Of a stretch of 61,312 nt of DNA, positions 7,221 to 14,725 are shown piece by piece. Position 1 is the first letter of the stretch; every line of letters starts with the position of its first letter. The notes under the pieces are model-generated. The model was given only the letters and a program-made list of their open reading frames with translations, was not told the DNA's origin and searched no databases. The stretch lies in assembly GCA_039714155.1 (NCBI GenBank), contig JBDLJX010000005.1:1-61312 (forward strand). The letters run 5' to 3'. The DNA comes from SZUA-186 sp039714155 (lineage in GTDB: Bacteria > Pseudomonadota > Gammaproteobacteria > UBA9214). A program made the translations under genes and the position numbers.

Positions 7221-8852
7221 ATGAAGGCAGCGGAACTCTTTATCCGCTGTCTGGAAAACGAGGGCGTCGAGTACATCTTTGGTATTCCGGGCGAGGAAAA
7301 CCTGGATGTCATGGATGCCCTGCTGGAATCAAGTATCCGCTTTATCACTGTGCGCCACGAGCAGGGCGCCGCGTTCATGGCCGATGTCTATGGCCGCCTC
7401 AGTGGCCGTGCCGGTGTCTGCCTTGCGACGCTGGGACCCGGTGCCACCAATCTCATCACCGGTGTTGCCGATGCCAATCTTGACCATGCGCCGGTGGTGG
7501 CCATTGCCGGCCAGGCCGGCACCACGCGGCTGCACAAGGAGTCACACCAGGTGCTGGACCTGGAGAAACTGTTTTCGCCGGTGACCAAGTACGCGGCCAG
7601 CCTGCTGGAACCGGAGATCGTCCCGGAAGTCGTGCGCAAGGCCTTCAAACTGGCACAGACGGAAAAGACCGGCGCCACGTTTATCGAGTTCCCGGAAAAT
7701 ATTGCTGCCATGACAACGGACGAGACGCCGTTGCCGGTCGTGCAGCCGACGGACCCGGAGCCACCCGGGGAAAAAGTCGAGCAGGCAGCGGCGCTGATCA
7801 GCAAGGCGAAACATCCGATCATCCTCGCCGGCAACGGTGTAGTGCGTTCCGGTGCCTGGCGGCAACTGGCGGATTTTGCCGAGCGCCTGAATATCCCGCT
7901 GACCAACACCTTCATGGCCAAGGGTGTAATCCCGTTCCGGCATCCCTGCGCGCTTGGCAGCGCCGGCCTGCAGGCGAATGACTATATCAGCATCGGTTTT
8001 AACAAGGCCGATGTGATCATCTGCGTCGGTTATGACCTGGTCGAGTACCACCCGTACCTGTGGCACCCGACGCGTGACCGCAGCATCATCCATATCGACC
8101 ATTCACCGGCCGAGACCGATGCGCATTACCCGGTAACTGTCGGCGTGATCGGTGACCTGAAACACAGCCTGGTACGCATTGCCGGGCTGGCGACCCCGCA
8201 CCAGGGTCAGCACCTGCGGCCGCTGCGCGAGGCACTGATCGATGAGATGAACCACCATCGTGATGACCGGGAGTTTCCGGTCAAGCCACAGAAGATCATC
8301 TGGGATCTGCGTACCGGGCTTGATCTGGAGGACATCGTCGTCTGTGATGTTGGCGCGCACAAGATGTGGATGGCGCGCATGTTTCGCTGTGAACATCCGA
8401 ACACCTGCCTGATTTCCAACGGCTTTGCCAGTATGGGCATTGCCGTGCCCGGCGCCATTGCCGCGAAACTGGTACATCCGGAGCGCAATGTCGTGGCGGT
8501 CACCGGTGATGGCGGTTTCCTGATGAATTCACAGGAGATCGAGACGGCGATACGCTGCAAGTTGCCGATTGTTATCCTCATCTGGAGCGACAGCAGCTAC
8601 GGCCTGATAGAATGGAAGCAGATGAACGAGTTCAGGCGCACGTCCCACGTACACTTCGGCAACCCGGATTTTGTAAAATATGCCGAGGCCTTCGGTGGCA
8701 AGGGTTACCGGGTCGACCGTGCCGTGGACCTGCCTGCAATTCTTGCTGAAGCCCTGTCGAATGACACGGTGAGTATTATCGATTGCCCGGTCGATTACCG
8801 GGAGAACATCAAGCTGACAGAACAAATGGGTAACCTGGTATGTCCGACATGA
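7221..8852 (+). CDS. Thiamine-diphosphate enzyme, acetolactate synthase large-subunit type
   Basis: A 543-residue enzyme of the acetohydroxyacid synthase/pyruvate oxidase family. The N-terminal domain has the catalytic glutamate in RHEQGAAFMADVYGR and the conserved LGPGATNLITGV. The central domain starts near ILAGNGV. The C-terminal domain has the ThDP motif GDGGFLMNSQEIETA...LIWSDSSYG. It resembles single-gene, catabolic AlsS-type acetolactate synthases, and no small regulatory subunit (ilvN/ilvH) is adjacent. It overlaps the next gene by 13 bases, so the two are probably co-transcribed. The exact substrate (pyruvate alone, or pyruvate with 2-ketobutyrate, or a non-acetolactate reaction) cannot be fixed from sequence. 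Confidence 0.85.
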   Translation: MKAAELFIRCLENEGVEYIFGIPGEENLDVMDALLESSIRFITVRHEQGAAFMADVYGRLSGRAGVCLATLGPGATNLITGVADANLDHAPVVAIAGQAGTTRLHKESHQVLDLEKLFSPVTKYAASLLEPEIVPEVVRKAFKLAQTEKTGATFIEFPENIAAMTTDETPLPVVQPTDPEPPGEKVEQAAALISKAKHPIILAGNGVVRSGAWRQLADFAERLNIPLTNTFMAKGVIPFRHPCALGSAGLQANDYISIGFNKADVIICVGYDLVEYHPYLWHPTRDRSIIHIDHSPAETDAHYPVTVGVIGDLKHSLVRIAGLATPHQGQHLRPLREALIDEMNHHRDDREFPVKPQKIIWDLRTGLDLEDIVVCDVGAHKMWMARMFRCEHPNTCLISNGFASMGIAVPGAIAAKLVHPERNVVAVTGDGGFLMNSQEIETAIRCKLPIVILIWSDSSYGLIEWKQMNEFRRTSHVHFGNPDFVKYAEAFGGKGYRVDRAVDLPAILAEALSNDTVSIIDCPVDYRENIKLTEQMGNLVCPT

Positions 8853-9673
8853 GTGCTGCAGCTGTTACGGAACCGGTGCCGACGGCGCCGCTACCTGGAA
8901 CTGACATGGACAAGGGACAACGTATCCGGCTGCTGAGCTATAACGTGCAGGCGGGTATCAGTACAGCGCGTTACCGCCACTACATCACCCATAGCTGGAA
9001 GCATGTGATTCCGCACGCGCAGCGCTTCAGCAATCTGGACCGGATTGCCCGCCTGGTCGGTGATTATGATGTTATCGGGCTGCAGGAAGTCGATGCCGGC
9101 AGCCTGCGCAGCGGTTATGTCAACCTGACACAGTACCTGAGCGAACGCGCCGGCATGCCGTTCTGGCATGACCAGACCAACCGTCGTTTCGGCCGTTTTG
9201 CCAGCCACAGCACCGGTTTGCTGAGCCGCTTCGAGCCCAGCGAGGTCATCGAGCACCGCCTGCCGGGCCGCATCCCGGGGCGTGGCGCCATGTTTATCCG
9301 TTATGGCACGAAGCAGGACTCACTGGTGGTGCTGATTCTGCATCTGGCACTGGGGCAGCGCGCCCGACTGCGCCAGCTCGATTACGTCAGTGAAATTGTC
9401 AATGAATACCGTCACGTCATCCTGATGGGTGACCTGAATTGCCGCTCCAACAGTGCCGAGATGGACTTCCTGATCAATCGCACGCTGATGAGTGAGCCCT
9501 TCCATGACCTGCACACCTTTCCAAGCTGGCGGCCGCAGCACAACATCGACCACATCCTGGTGACGCCGACGTTACAGGTCGATAACGTCAAGGTGCTGAA
9601 CTACTCCATGTCGGACCACCTGCCGGTGTCGATGGAAATCACTCTGCCGGAATCCGTACGCCTGCCGGCGTAA
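8840..9673 (+). CDS. Endonuclease/exonuclease/phosphatase (EEP) family protein
   Basis: A 277-residue metal-dependent phosphoesterase-fold protein. EEP motifs are visible: LLSYNVQAGI near the start, VIGLQEVDAG (metal-binding Glu), ILMGDLNCRSNS (D-x-N), and the C-terminal HNIDHILVTP...MSDHLPVSMEI with the catalytic Asp-His. No signal peptide is seen. A homologue occurs in the engB-cc4-dsbA neighbourhood of pseudomonads. Substrate is unknown (nucleic acid, phospholipid or inositol phosphate have all been found in the family). Confidence 0.87.
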   Translation: MSDMSAAAVTEPVPTAPLPGTDMDKGQRIRLLSYNVQAGISTARYRHYITHSWKHVIPHAQRFSNLDRIARLVGDYDVIGLQEVDAGSLRSGYVNLTQYLSERAGMPFWHDQTNRRFGRFASHSTGLLSRFEPSEVIEHRLPGRIPGRGAMFIRYGTKQDSLVVLILHLALGQRARLRQLDYVSEIVNEYRHVILMGDLNCRSNSAEMDFLINRTLMSEPFHDLHTFPSWRPQHNIDHILVTPTLQVDNVKVLNYSMSDHLPVSMEITLPESVRLPA

Positions 9674-9699
9674 TCTCGACGGTTGATTTTTTGTCGTTC

Positions 9700-10058
9700 C
9701 TATGCGGCCTTCACAGGGGCTAATAAACCACCCTGGTCCCGCATTACCTGTTTTGGCCAGCGCCGGTTGCTGCACAGCCACTGGTCCGGGTGCTCGCGGA
9801 TGCGCGCCTCGTGCATGTGGATCATTTCCATGCTCAGCAGCCGGATGGCTTCGTCTTCGGGCATATCTGCCGGTGGTCCTGGCAACGCCGGGTAGAAGGT
9901 AAAACGGAAGCGGGCATGGCCCGTGCGCTCGCAATAAGCGGGGACGATGTCATAGCCGGTCTTCATGGATAGCCAGGCGGGTACCGTGGTGATGCCGGCA
10001 TCGGTACCGAAGAACGGCAGCAGGTGCTTGTCGTCGATGCGCACGTCGGTCAGCTGCG
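9700..10058 (-). pseudogene. Remnant of an LpxL/HtrB-family lipid A acyltransferase (C-terminal third)
   Basis: About 114 residues matching only the C-terminus of Kdo-lipid A acyltransferases: DKHLLPFFGTDAGITTVPAW, then a FTFYPALPGPPADMPEDEA region and the terminal REHPDQWLCSNRRWPKQ. Members are about 300 residues with an HxxxxD motif in the first half, which is absent here. The frame extends a few codons upstream (QLTDVR), where similarity stops at an unrelated remnant on the other strand (10059-10169). A deletion or rearrangement has removed the 5' two thirds. Confidence 0.75.
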
Positions 10059-10169
10059 TCTGGTGTTGCGGTTACGGACGACGACAAGCTTGTGATCGCA
10101 GGCGTCAGCAGCCTGCATGATTCCTACAGTGATGAAGACATCTTTCTCGCCCGGCTGGTGACTCAATAG
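10059..10169 (+). pseudogene. Remnant of a delta-60 repeat protein (3' end)
   Basis: An open frame with no start codon reads VTDDDKLVIAGVSS followed by DIFLARLVTQ and a TAG at 10167-10169. The pattern 'GKLVVAG...DFALARL' is characteristic of delta-60 repeats of large secreted or calcium-binding proteins. Only the last repeat-like unit remains. It abuts the acyltransferase remnant and overlaps the acr3 stop region. It is a scar of a rearrangement at the left edge of the arsenic operon. Low certainty because it is short. Confidence 0.4.
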
Positions 10170-11209
10170 CGAGCGGTCGTCGGCAGGTTCTTCTCGTACC
10201 AGCCCCGGCTGGCATTGGCGATGCGAACCACCGAGAGCATCACCGGCACCTCGACCAGTACGCCGACGACGGTGGCGAGGGCCGCGCCTGAATTCAGTCC
10301 GTAGAGACTGATGGCGGTGGCGACGGCCAGTTCGAAGAAGTTGCTGGCGCCAATAAGTGCCGAGGGTGCAGCGACGCTGTGCGCGACACGGAATTTCCGG
10401 CTCAGCAGGTAGGCAAGCCCGGAATTGAAATAGACCTGAATCAGGATCGGAATGGCCAGCAGCAGGATGATCAAGGGTGTCTCGATGATCTGCCTGCCCT
10501 GGAAGCCGAACAGCAGAACCAGTGTCAGTAGCAGCGCCAGCAGCGATAGTGGCTGCAGGTGACGCAGCAGGCGGGCAAGCCGGGCGACACCATGCTCCCG
10601 CCGCAGCAGCCACCGTCGCCACAGGCTGGCAACCATGACCGGCAGCACGATATACAGAACGACGGACAGCACCAGGGTGTCCCAGGGCACGCTGATGGAT
10701 GCCATGCCAAGCAGCAGACCGACGATCGGTGCGAAGGCAAACAGCATGATGAGATCGTTGAGTGCGACCTGTGACAGGGTGAAGCCGGGATGTCCGTTGG
10801 TGAGGTGGCTCCAGACAAACACCATCGCCGTGCAGGGCGCCGCCGCCAGAATGATGAGGCCGGCGATGTAGCTGTCGGCCTGGTCTGGCGGCAGCCAGTC
10901 GGCGAACAGGACACGGATAAACAGCCACGCCAGCAGCGCCATCGAGAATGGCTTCACCGCCCAGTTGACGAACAGGGTAATGCCGATACCACGGACATGT
11001 TTCCTGACTTCATGCAGGGCGTGAAAATCGATCTTGAGCAGCATCGGCAGGATCATCAGCCAGACAAGCACGGCGACCGGCAGGTTGACCCGGGCAATCT
11101 CCATGTGGCCGACACTTTCGAAGACGCCGGGAAACATGTGCCCCAGCACGATGCCAGTCAGGATGCACAGGGCCACCCACAGGCTCAGGTAACGTTCAAA
11201 CAGGCTCAT
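10163..11209 (-). CDS. acr3: ACR3-type arsenite efflux permease
   Basis: A 348-residue, roughly ten-helix inner-membrane transporter that expels arsenite using the proton motive force. Family features are the N-terminal ERYLSLWVALCILTGIVLG, the conserved cysteine segment LAAAPCTAMVFVWSHL (transport Cys) and the second repeat SALIGASNFFELAVA. It is the last gene of the arsR-arsI-arsC-acr3 operon. Arsenate reduced by ArsC and inorganic arsenite would be exported here. Confidence 0.93.
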   Translation of the reverse strand: MSLFERYLSLWVALCILTGIVLGHMFPGVFESVGHMEIARVNLPVAVLVWLMILPMLLKIDFHALHEVRKHVRGIGITLFVNWAVKPFSMALLAWLFIRVLFADWLPPDQADSYIAGLIILAAAPCTAMVFVWSHLTNGHPGFTLSQVALNDLIMLFAFAPIVGLLLGMASISVPWDTLVLSVVLYIVLPVMVASLWRRWLLRREHGVARLARLLRHLQPLSLLALLLTLVLLFGFQGRQIIETPLIILLLAIPILIQVYFNSGLAYLLSRKFRVAHSVAAPSALIGASNFFELAVATAISLYGLNSGAALATVVGVLVEVPVMLSVVRIANASRGWYEKNLPTTARY

Positions 11210-11245
11210 CGTGTGTTGCTCTCTCGGTCCCGGTGTCGGAACGAC

Positions 11246-11659
11246 TCAGGACGCTTCATCCGCGAGCAGCTGTGCCACGTGCTGCCGGATGTCGTCGCGG
11301 CTGCCGCGGAACACTGCCATGATCTCTGCCTCGCTGCCGCCGGCCTTCGCCGGGTTTTCCAGTGGCCAGTGCAGCTTGCGTACGCCGGCGGGCAATGCGG
11401 GGCAGGAGTCATCGGCATGGCCGCAGACGGTAACCACCAGGTCAGCGCGTTCAAGCATTTCGTCGGTAACACGGGTGGATTCCTGTCCGGAGATATCCAG
11501 GCCGGCTTCCTGCATGACGGCAATGGCACGCGGGTTCTTGCCATGCGCCTCGATGCCCGCGGACTGCGCCTCGATATCTGCACCACCGAGGTGCCGCGCC
11601 CAGCCCTCGGCCATTTGCGAGCGGCACGAGTTGCCGGTGCAGAGAAACAGGATGTTCAC
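11246..11659 (-). CDS. arsC: Arsenate reductase, low-molecular-weight phosphatase type
   Basis: A protein of about 137 residues that reduces arsenate to arsenite, of the thioredoxin-coupled LMW-PTP fold. The P-loop CTGNSCRSQ (C-x5-R) is near the N-terminus, and the two redox cysteines are in VVTVCGHADDSCPALP. The start is taken as the GTG at 11659, which overlaps the arsI stop as GTGA, meaning translational coupling. Thirteen further upstream codons are open but read through arsI and are not family-like. Confidence 0.92.
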   Translation of the reverse strand: MNILFLCTGNSCRSQMAEGWARHLGGADIEAQSAGIEAHGKNPRAIAVMQEAGLDISGQESTRVTDEMLERADLVVTVCGHADDSCPALPAGVRKLHWPLENPAKAGGSEAEIMAVFRGSRDDIRQHVAQLLADEAS

Positions 11660-12102
11660 GAACAGCAGCCGGAACCGGCAAGACCGGGCACGACGCAACA
11701 GCTGTCACCTGTCGCGCGGTCATCACCATCGTTGAAGGTCGGTATGGTATCCAGCGTGTGGAATGCCTCCCACGCAATCCCCTGCGGATCCAGCGACCAG
11801 TACTTGTCCGAGTGTGCATAGCAGCAGGCCGCATCCTCCTGCGGTGCTCCCGCGATGCCGGCGGCTTCGAGGCGTGCCTGCAGTGCTGCGAATTCTTCGC
11901 CGGAGCCGGCCTGGATGCCGACATGATCAAGCCCGGTCTTGCGGCCGCGGCTGGATATGGCGAAGTTGACGGCCGGGTCAGTCAGTTCCCACTTGGCATA
12001 GTCGTTCTTGTGCATCGACGGCTCATGTCCAAACAGGGCGGTGTAGAAACGGATGTTGGTTTCAAGATCGGCAACGGCAATGTGTACGTGCAGGCGTGAC
12101 AT
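11656..12102 (-). CDS. arsI: ArsI/CadI-family VOC metalloprotein (organoarsenical C-As lyase type)
   Basis: A 148-residue vicinal-oxygen-chelate protein. Metal ligands are visible: His in HVHIAVADLETNI, His in GLDHVGIQ, and Glu in GIAWEAFHTL. The vicinal cysteines that bind trivalent organoarsenic in ArsI are present in the EDAACCYAHSDK segment. The C-terminal tail is cysteine-rich (GDSCCVVPG and GSGCCS). Known ArsI proteins demethylate methylarsenite using oxygen; CadI proteins are cadmium-induced relatives. Position between arsR and arsC favours the arsenic role. Confidence 0.85.
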   Translation of the reverse strand: MSRLHVHIAVADLETNIRFYTALFGHEPSMHKNDYAKWELTDPAVNFAISSRGRKTGLDHVGIQAGSGEEFAALQARLEAAGIAGAPQEDAACCYAHSDKYWSLDPQGIAWEAFHTLDTIPTFNDGDDRATGDSCCVVPGLAGSGCCS

Positions 12103-12120
12103 GGCTACTCCTCGGGACCA

Positions 12121-12474
12121 TCAGGCGCAGCAGGGCGCGCCCGGCCGGTTCGGCATGTCCCTCAATAGGCGGTGGTCGGAAACAAACGGTTCGGTCGATG
12201 CGATGCCGTCCAGGGTGCTGGACAACACGGTGCGGGCCCAGTCCGGCAGGGCCGGGTTAATGCGGTAGTGCATCCAGATGCTCTCGCGGTATGCCAGCAA
12301 CAGACCGGACTGGCGCAGGTGGGCGAGGTGGCGGGAGATCTTCGGCTGCGACAGGTCCAGCGCATGGGTCAGTTCACAGACACACAAATCGCCTTCGGCA
12401 GTCAGTAACAGCAATATCCGCAGCCGGGTCGGGTCGGCCAGCATGCGGAACAGGGTGTCGGTATCAAGCGTCAT
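12121..12474 (-). CDS. arsR: ArsR/SmtB family arsenic-responsive repressor
   Basis: A 117-residue winged-helix repressor. The metalloid-sensing Cys-x-Cys sits at the start of helix 3 (DLCVCELTHAL), followed by the recognition helix LSQPKISRHLAHLRQSG. Two further cysteines form the C-terminal end. It is the first gene of the operon and lies just downstream of a palindromic AT-rich operator, so it should autorepress and release on arsenite binding. Confidence 0.93.
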   Translation of the reverse strand: MTLDTDTLFRMLADPTRLRILLLLTAEGDLCVCELTHALDLSQPKISRHLAHLRQSGLLLAYRESIWMHYRINPALPDWARTVLSSTLDGIASTEPFVSDHRLLRDMPNRPGAPCCA

Positions 12475-12480
12475 GGTTTA

Positions 12481-12518
12481 AATATATGCTTAAACATATA
12501 TATGGTCAAGCATATATT
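12481..12518. promoter_or_regulatory. Palindromic operator upstream of arsR
   Basis: An exact 11-bp inverted repeat, AATATATGCTT (12481-12491) and AAGCATATATT (12508-12518), lies immediately before arsR, separated by 16 bases that are also AT-rich. ArsR-family dimers bind palindromes of this kind over the promoter, so this is the likely ArsR operator. Confidence 0.75.
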
Positions 12519-12567
12519 AAAAATCAATACAACATATTAGAAAACAACAGCTTATTTATCCGTGCCG

Positions 12568-13116
12568 CTAGAAATGCGGCTTGACGGGGGCGTGCAGGTA
12601 GCGCTCGATACTGAACATGACTTCCTTGCGGGCAGCCTCGGCACTCTCCCAGCCCTCGATTTTTACCCATTTGCCGGGCTCGAGGTCCTTGTAGTGTTCA
12701 TAGAAGTGAGTGATCTGGTCACGCAGTAGCTGCGGCAGGTCGGTACAGCTTTGCATATCACAGTAAATCCGCGACAACGAATCGATCGGCACACCGATGA
12801 TCTTCGGGTCCGGACCACCGTCATCGACCATTTTGAGGATGCCAAGAGGCCGGCAGCGGATGACCGAGCCGCTGATCAGTGGTACCGGTGTAATCACCAG
12901 CACGTCGAGTGGGTCACCGTCTTCCGACAGGGTGTGGGGGACATAGCCGTAATTGGCCGGGTAATGCATGGCGGTGCCCATGAAGCGGTCGACAAACATG
13001 GCGCCGGTTTCCTTGTCGACTTCGTATTTCACCGGGTCGCTGTGCGACGGTATCTCGATGATGACATTGATTTCATCCGGGACGTTGCGCCCCGAATCGA
13101 CCCGATCAAGGTTCAT
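12568..13116 (-). CDS. ppa: Inorganic pyrophosphatase
   Basis: A soluble family I pyrophosphatase of about 182 residues that hydrolyses PPi to drive biosynthesis. Active-site segments are visible: VIIEIPSHSDPVKYEVDK, NYGYVPHTLSEDGDPLDVLV (the triple-Asp signature) and KWVKIEGWESAEAA. The ATG at 13116 (MNLDRVDSGRNVPDEI) matches the family N-terminus. A GTG at 13158 in frame has a purine run too close to serve as a normal ribosome site. It runs convergently toward the ars promoter region. Confidence 0.95.
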   Translation of the reverse strand: MNLDRVDSGRNVPDEINVIIEIPSHSDPVKYEVDKETGAMFVDRFMGTAMHYPANYGYVPHTLSEDGDPLDVLVITPVPLISGSVIRCRPLGILKMVDDGGPDPKIIGVPIDSLSRIYCDMQSCTDLPQLLRDQITHFYEHYKDLEPGKWVKIEGWESAEAARKEVMFSIERYLHAPVKPHF

Positions 13117-13199
13117 TTGTGGTTCTGGCGCTGCCGACTCATCCGGTGAACATAGCACACCCCTGCGAATATGCCATTATTGTTCAGGTCGGTTTGTGG

Positions 13200-13275
13200 C
13201 TAGCCCACACTTCTCACCGCTGTGGATTCAAAGATCAAGCAAGGGCTAGTCATCGCGGTGAGAAGTGCGGGCTAG
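13200..13275. mobile_element. 76-bp internally deleted MITE-like copy
   Basis: It carries the same ends as the 167-bp elements at 5962-6128 and 55544-55710 (CTAGCCC...TTCTCACC and GGTGAGAAGTGCGGGCTAG), but the centre is reduced to CTGTGGATTCAAAGATCAAG and a short tail. It lies between ppa and the pilin gene. The last bases supply the pilin stop codon. Confidence 0.75.
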
Positions 13276-13742
13276 CGGCAGGAAGACGGCAGGAAGGCGC
13301 TTGCCATAATGTTGCTGAAACAGGTCCAGGCGACACTGCCGCCAGTAAGGCGGGGAGACAGCAGGAGCGTGTCACCGGCATTGACGCCCCCTATTTCCTT
13401 GTAGGTGATAGTGATCGTGCCGGTAGCCGGCACGGTGCCGATACTGACGGAATCGACATGGTCATTGATAATGGTGTTGGCTGCTGCGAGGCCGGCCTCG
13501 CCATTGGTTGCCGGCATCACGCCGTTGTTAGCATAGTATTCACCTATGCTCGCCTTGGCGCTGGCGGCCAGCACCACACCGCCGGAGACCTTGGAGCGGA
13601 CCAGATAGTCCTTGTAGGAGACCATGGCCATACTGGCCAGGATACCGATGATCCCGATGATAATCATCACCTCAATAAGCGTGAATCCAGCCTGTGTGCC
13701 GTGATTCAACTTATTGTTTTTCATGGATTTATAGTCGTTCAT
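13272..13742 (-). CDS. pilA: Type IV pilin-like major subunit
   Basis: A prepilin of about 150 residues. A short hydrophilic leader ends in Gly, followed by the mature N-terminus FTLIEVMIIIGIIGILA with Glu at position 5, the hydrophobic helix, and a globular domain with a C-terminal Cys pair (TCFSNIMASAFLPSSC) forming the usual disulfide loop. Start choice is between 13742 and an internal ATG at 13724; neither has a clear ribosome site. The stop codon lies within the deleted MITE. No other pil genes are nearby, so it is an isolated pilin gene next to a tRNA gene. Confidence 0.88.
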   Translation of the reverse strand: MNDYKSMKNNKLNHGTQAGFTLIEVMIIIGIIGILASMAMVSYKDYLVRSKVSGGVVLAASAKASIGEYYANNGVMPATNGEAGLAAANTIINDHVDSVSIGTVPATGTITITYKEIGGVNAGDTLLLSPRLTGGSVAWTCFSNIMASAFLPSSCR

Positions 13743-13778
13743 TTACTAGCTAGCGGCAGTTTGGCGCCAGACTTTAGA

Positions 13779-13855
13779 TGGCGCGCCCGACAGGATTCGA
13801 ACCTGTGACCCCTGCCTTCGGAGGGCAGTACTCTATCCAGCTGAGCTACGGGCGC
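13779..13855 (-). tRNA. tRNA-Arg (anticodon CCG)
   Basis: Read on the minus strand it starts GCGCCCGTAGCTCAG, has the anticodon loop CTCCGAA in a CTGCC/GGCAG stem, the T-arm TTCGAAT, a 7-bp acceptor closing with CGGGCGC, and an encoded CCA end. All four stems can be formed. The loop gives anticodon CCG, reading arginine codon CGG. Confidence 0.97.
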
Positions 13856-13858
13856 AGA

Positions 13859-14169
13859 AAATGGTTAAGGAAGCCCTGATTTATTTAATGATCCATTGCA
13901 GGGTGCGCCGTGCGCACCGGAAAGACAATGCAAGCTGTTGATTCATGGTGCGCTTGACGCACCTGCAGGACTGGTATCAGATCCTGGTGCCGCAAAGGAT
14001 ACCGTCTCGTTCACAACGGGTCTATGGCAGATGTGCCTGATTTCAGGGAAATTCCGCTGAATTCCACGTGTTTGGAGAATCCAGTATAATTCCGCGCCAT
14101 TCAGTTTCAACACACCGGCACCATGCCGGTGGCGCCAGTACGGATTTCATTATCAATCAGGAGAAGACA
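13859..14169. other. Intergenic region between tRNA-Arg and cytochrome c5
   Basis: There is no protein-like frame on either strand. It contains short GC-rich dyads (GGTGCGC/GCGCACC near 13910 and GGTGCGCTTGACGCACC near 13948) and the cytochrome c5 promoter and leader. The sequence ATAATTC near 14089 is a possible -10 element, but no confident -35 is seen. Confidence 0.4.
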
Positions 14170-14652
14170 GTGAGTAATAATGACAAGCAATTTGCGACGG
14201 TCTTTGTCGCGGTACTTGGAGCCCTTGCGGTACTGGCCATCATTCTGTATTTCATCGCCGGCATGCTGACCAGCGATCTGTCGGACTACAAGCCGGAAGA
14301 AGTCATTCTTGAGAACATCAAGCCGGTCGGTGAAGTCAACATCGCCGGTGAATCATCCGCTGACGAAGCAGCCGTTGAAATGGTCACGGCTGACGCCGCT
14401 GCTGCCGAGCCGCTGTCACCCGAGCAGATCTACCAGTCCAACTGCTTTGCCTGTCACGGCACCGGTGCCGCCGGTGCGCCGAAGACCGGTGATGCGGCTG
14501 CCTGGGCGCCGCGAATTGCACAAGGCACCGATACACTGGTTGCCAATTCCATCAATGGTCTTAATGCCATGCCGCCGAAAGGCCTGTGCATGGCCTGTTC
14601 AGATGATGATCTGAAGGCCGTGGTTGAATATATAGTTGGCCAGAGTCAGTAG
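14170..14652 (+). CDS. Cytochrome c5-like membrane-anchored monohaem cytochrome
   Basis: A 160-residue protein with an uncleaved N-terminal helix (FVAVLGALAVLAIILYFIAG), a flexible acid/alanine-rich linker and one c-type haem domain with CFACH, axial Met in NAMPPKG, and the extra cysteine pair (GLCMACSDDD) typical of cytochrome c5. The start is the GTG at 14170, with AGGAG six bases upstream; the frame is open further upstream but without a ribosome site. A bidirectional terminator follows. Role: periplasmic electron carrier attached to the inner membrane. Confidence 0.9.
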   Translation: MSNNDKQFATVFVAVLGALAVLAIILYFIAGMLTSDLSDYKPEEVILENIKPVGEVNIAGESSADEAAVEMVTADAAAAEPLSPEQIYQSNCFACHGTGAAGAPKTGDAAAWAPRIAQGTDTLVANSINGLNAMPPKGLCMACSDDDLKAVVEYIVGQSQ

Positions 14653-14671
14653 TATCTGTAACCGGCTGAAC

Positions 14672-14703
14672 AGAAAAGGGGCTGCTTCGGCAGCCCCTTT
14701 TCT
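14672..14703. terminator. Bidirectional rho-independent terminator
   Basis: A perfect 14-bp inverted repeat (AGAAAAGGGGCTGC with GCAGCCCCTTTTCT) closes a TTCG tetraloop, with T-runs reading out on both strands. It separates the convergent cytochrome c5 and EAL-protein genes and can end both transcripts. Confidence 0.93.
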
Positions 14704-14725
14704 GTTGTGTTATTCCTCAGGTTTA

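Noticed and set aside
10790..11821. A 343-codon open frame on the plus strand opposite the arsenic genes
   Set aside because: It overlaps acr3, arsC and arsI, all with strong family motifs on the other strand; its composition (runs of Gln, His, Asp) is typical of an antisense shadow in GC-rich DNA.
13119..13808. A 229-codon plus-strand frame across the pilin gene
   Set aside because: Antisense to a pilin with an unmistakable class III signal sequence, and it runs across a MITE copy toward the tRNA gene.
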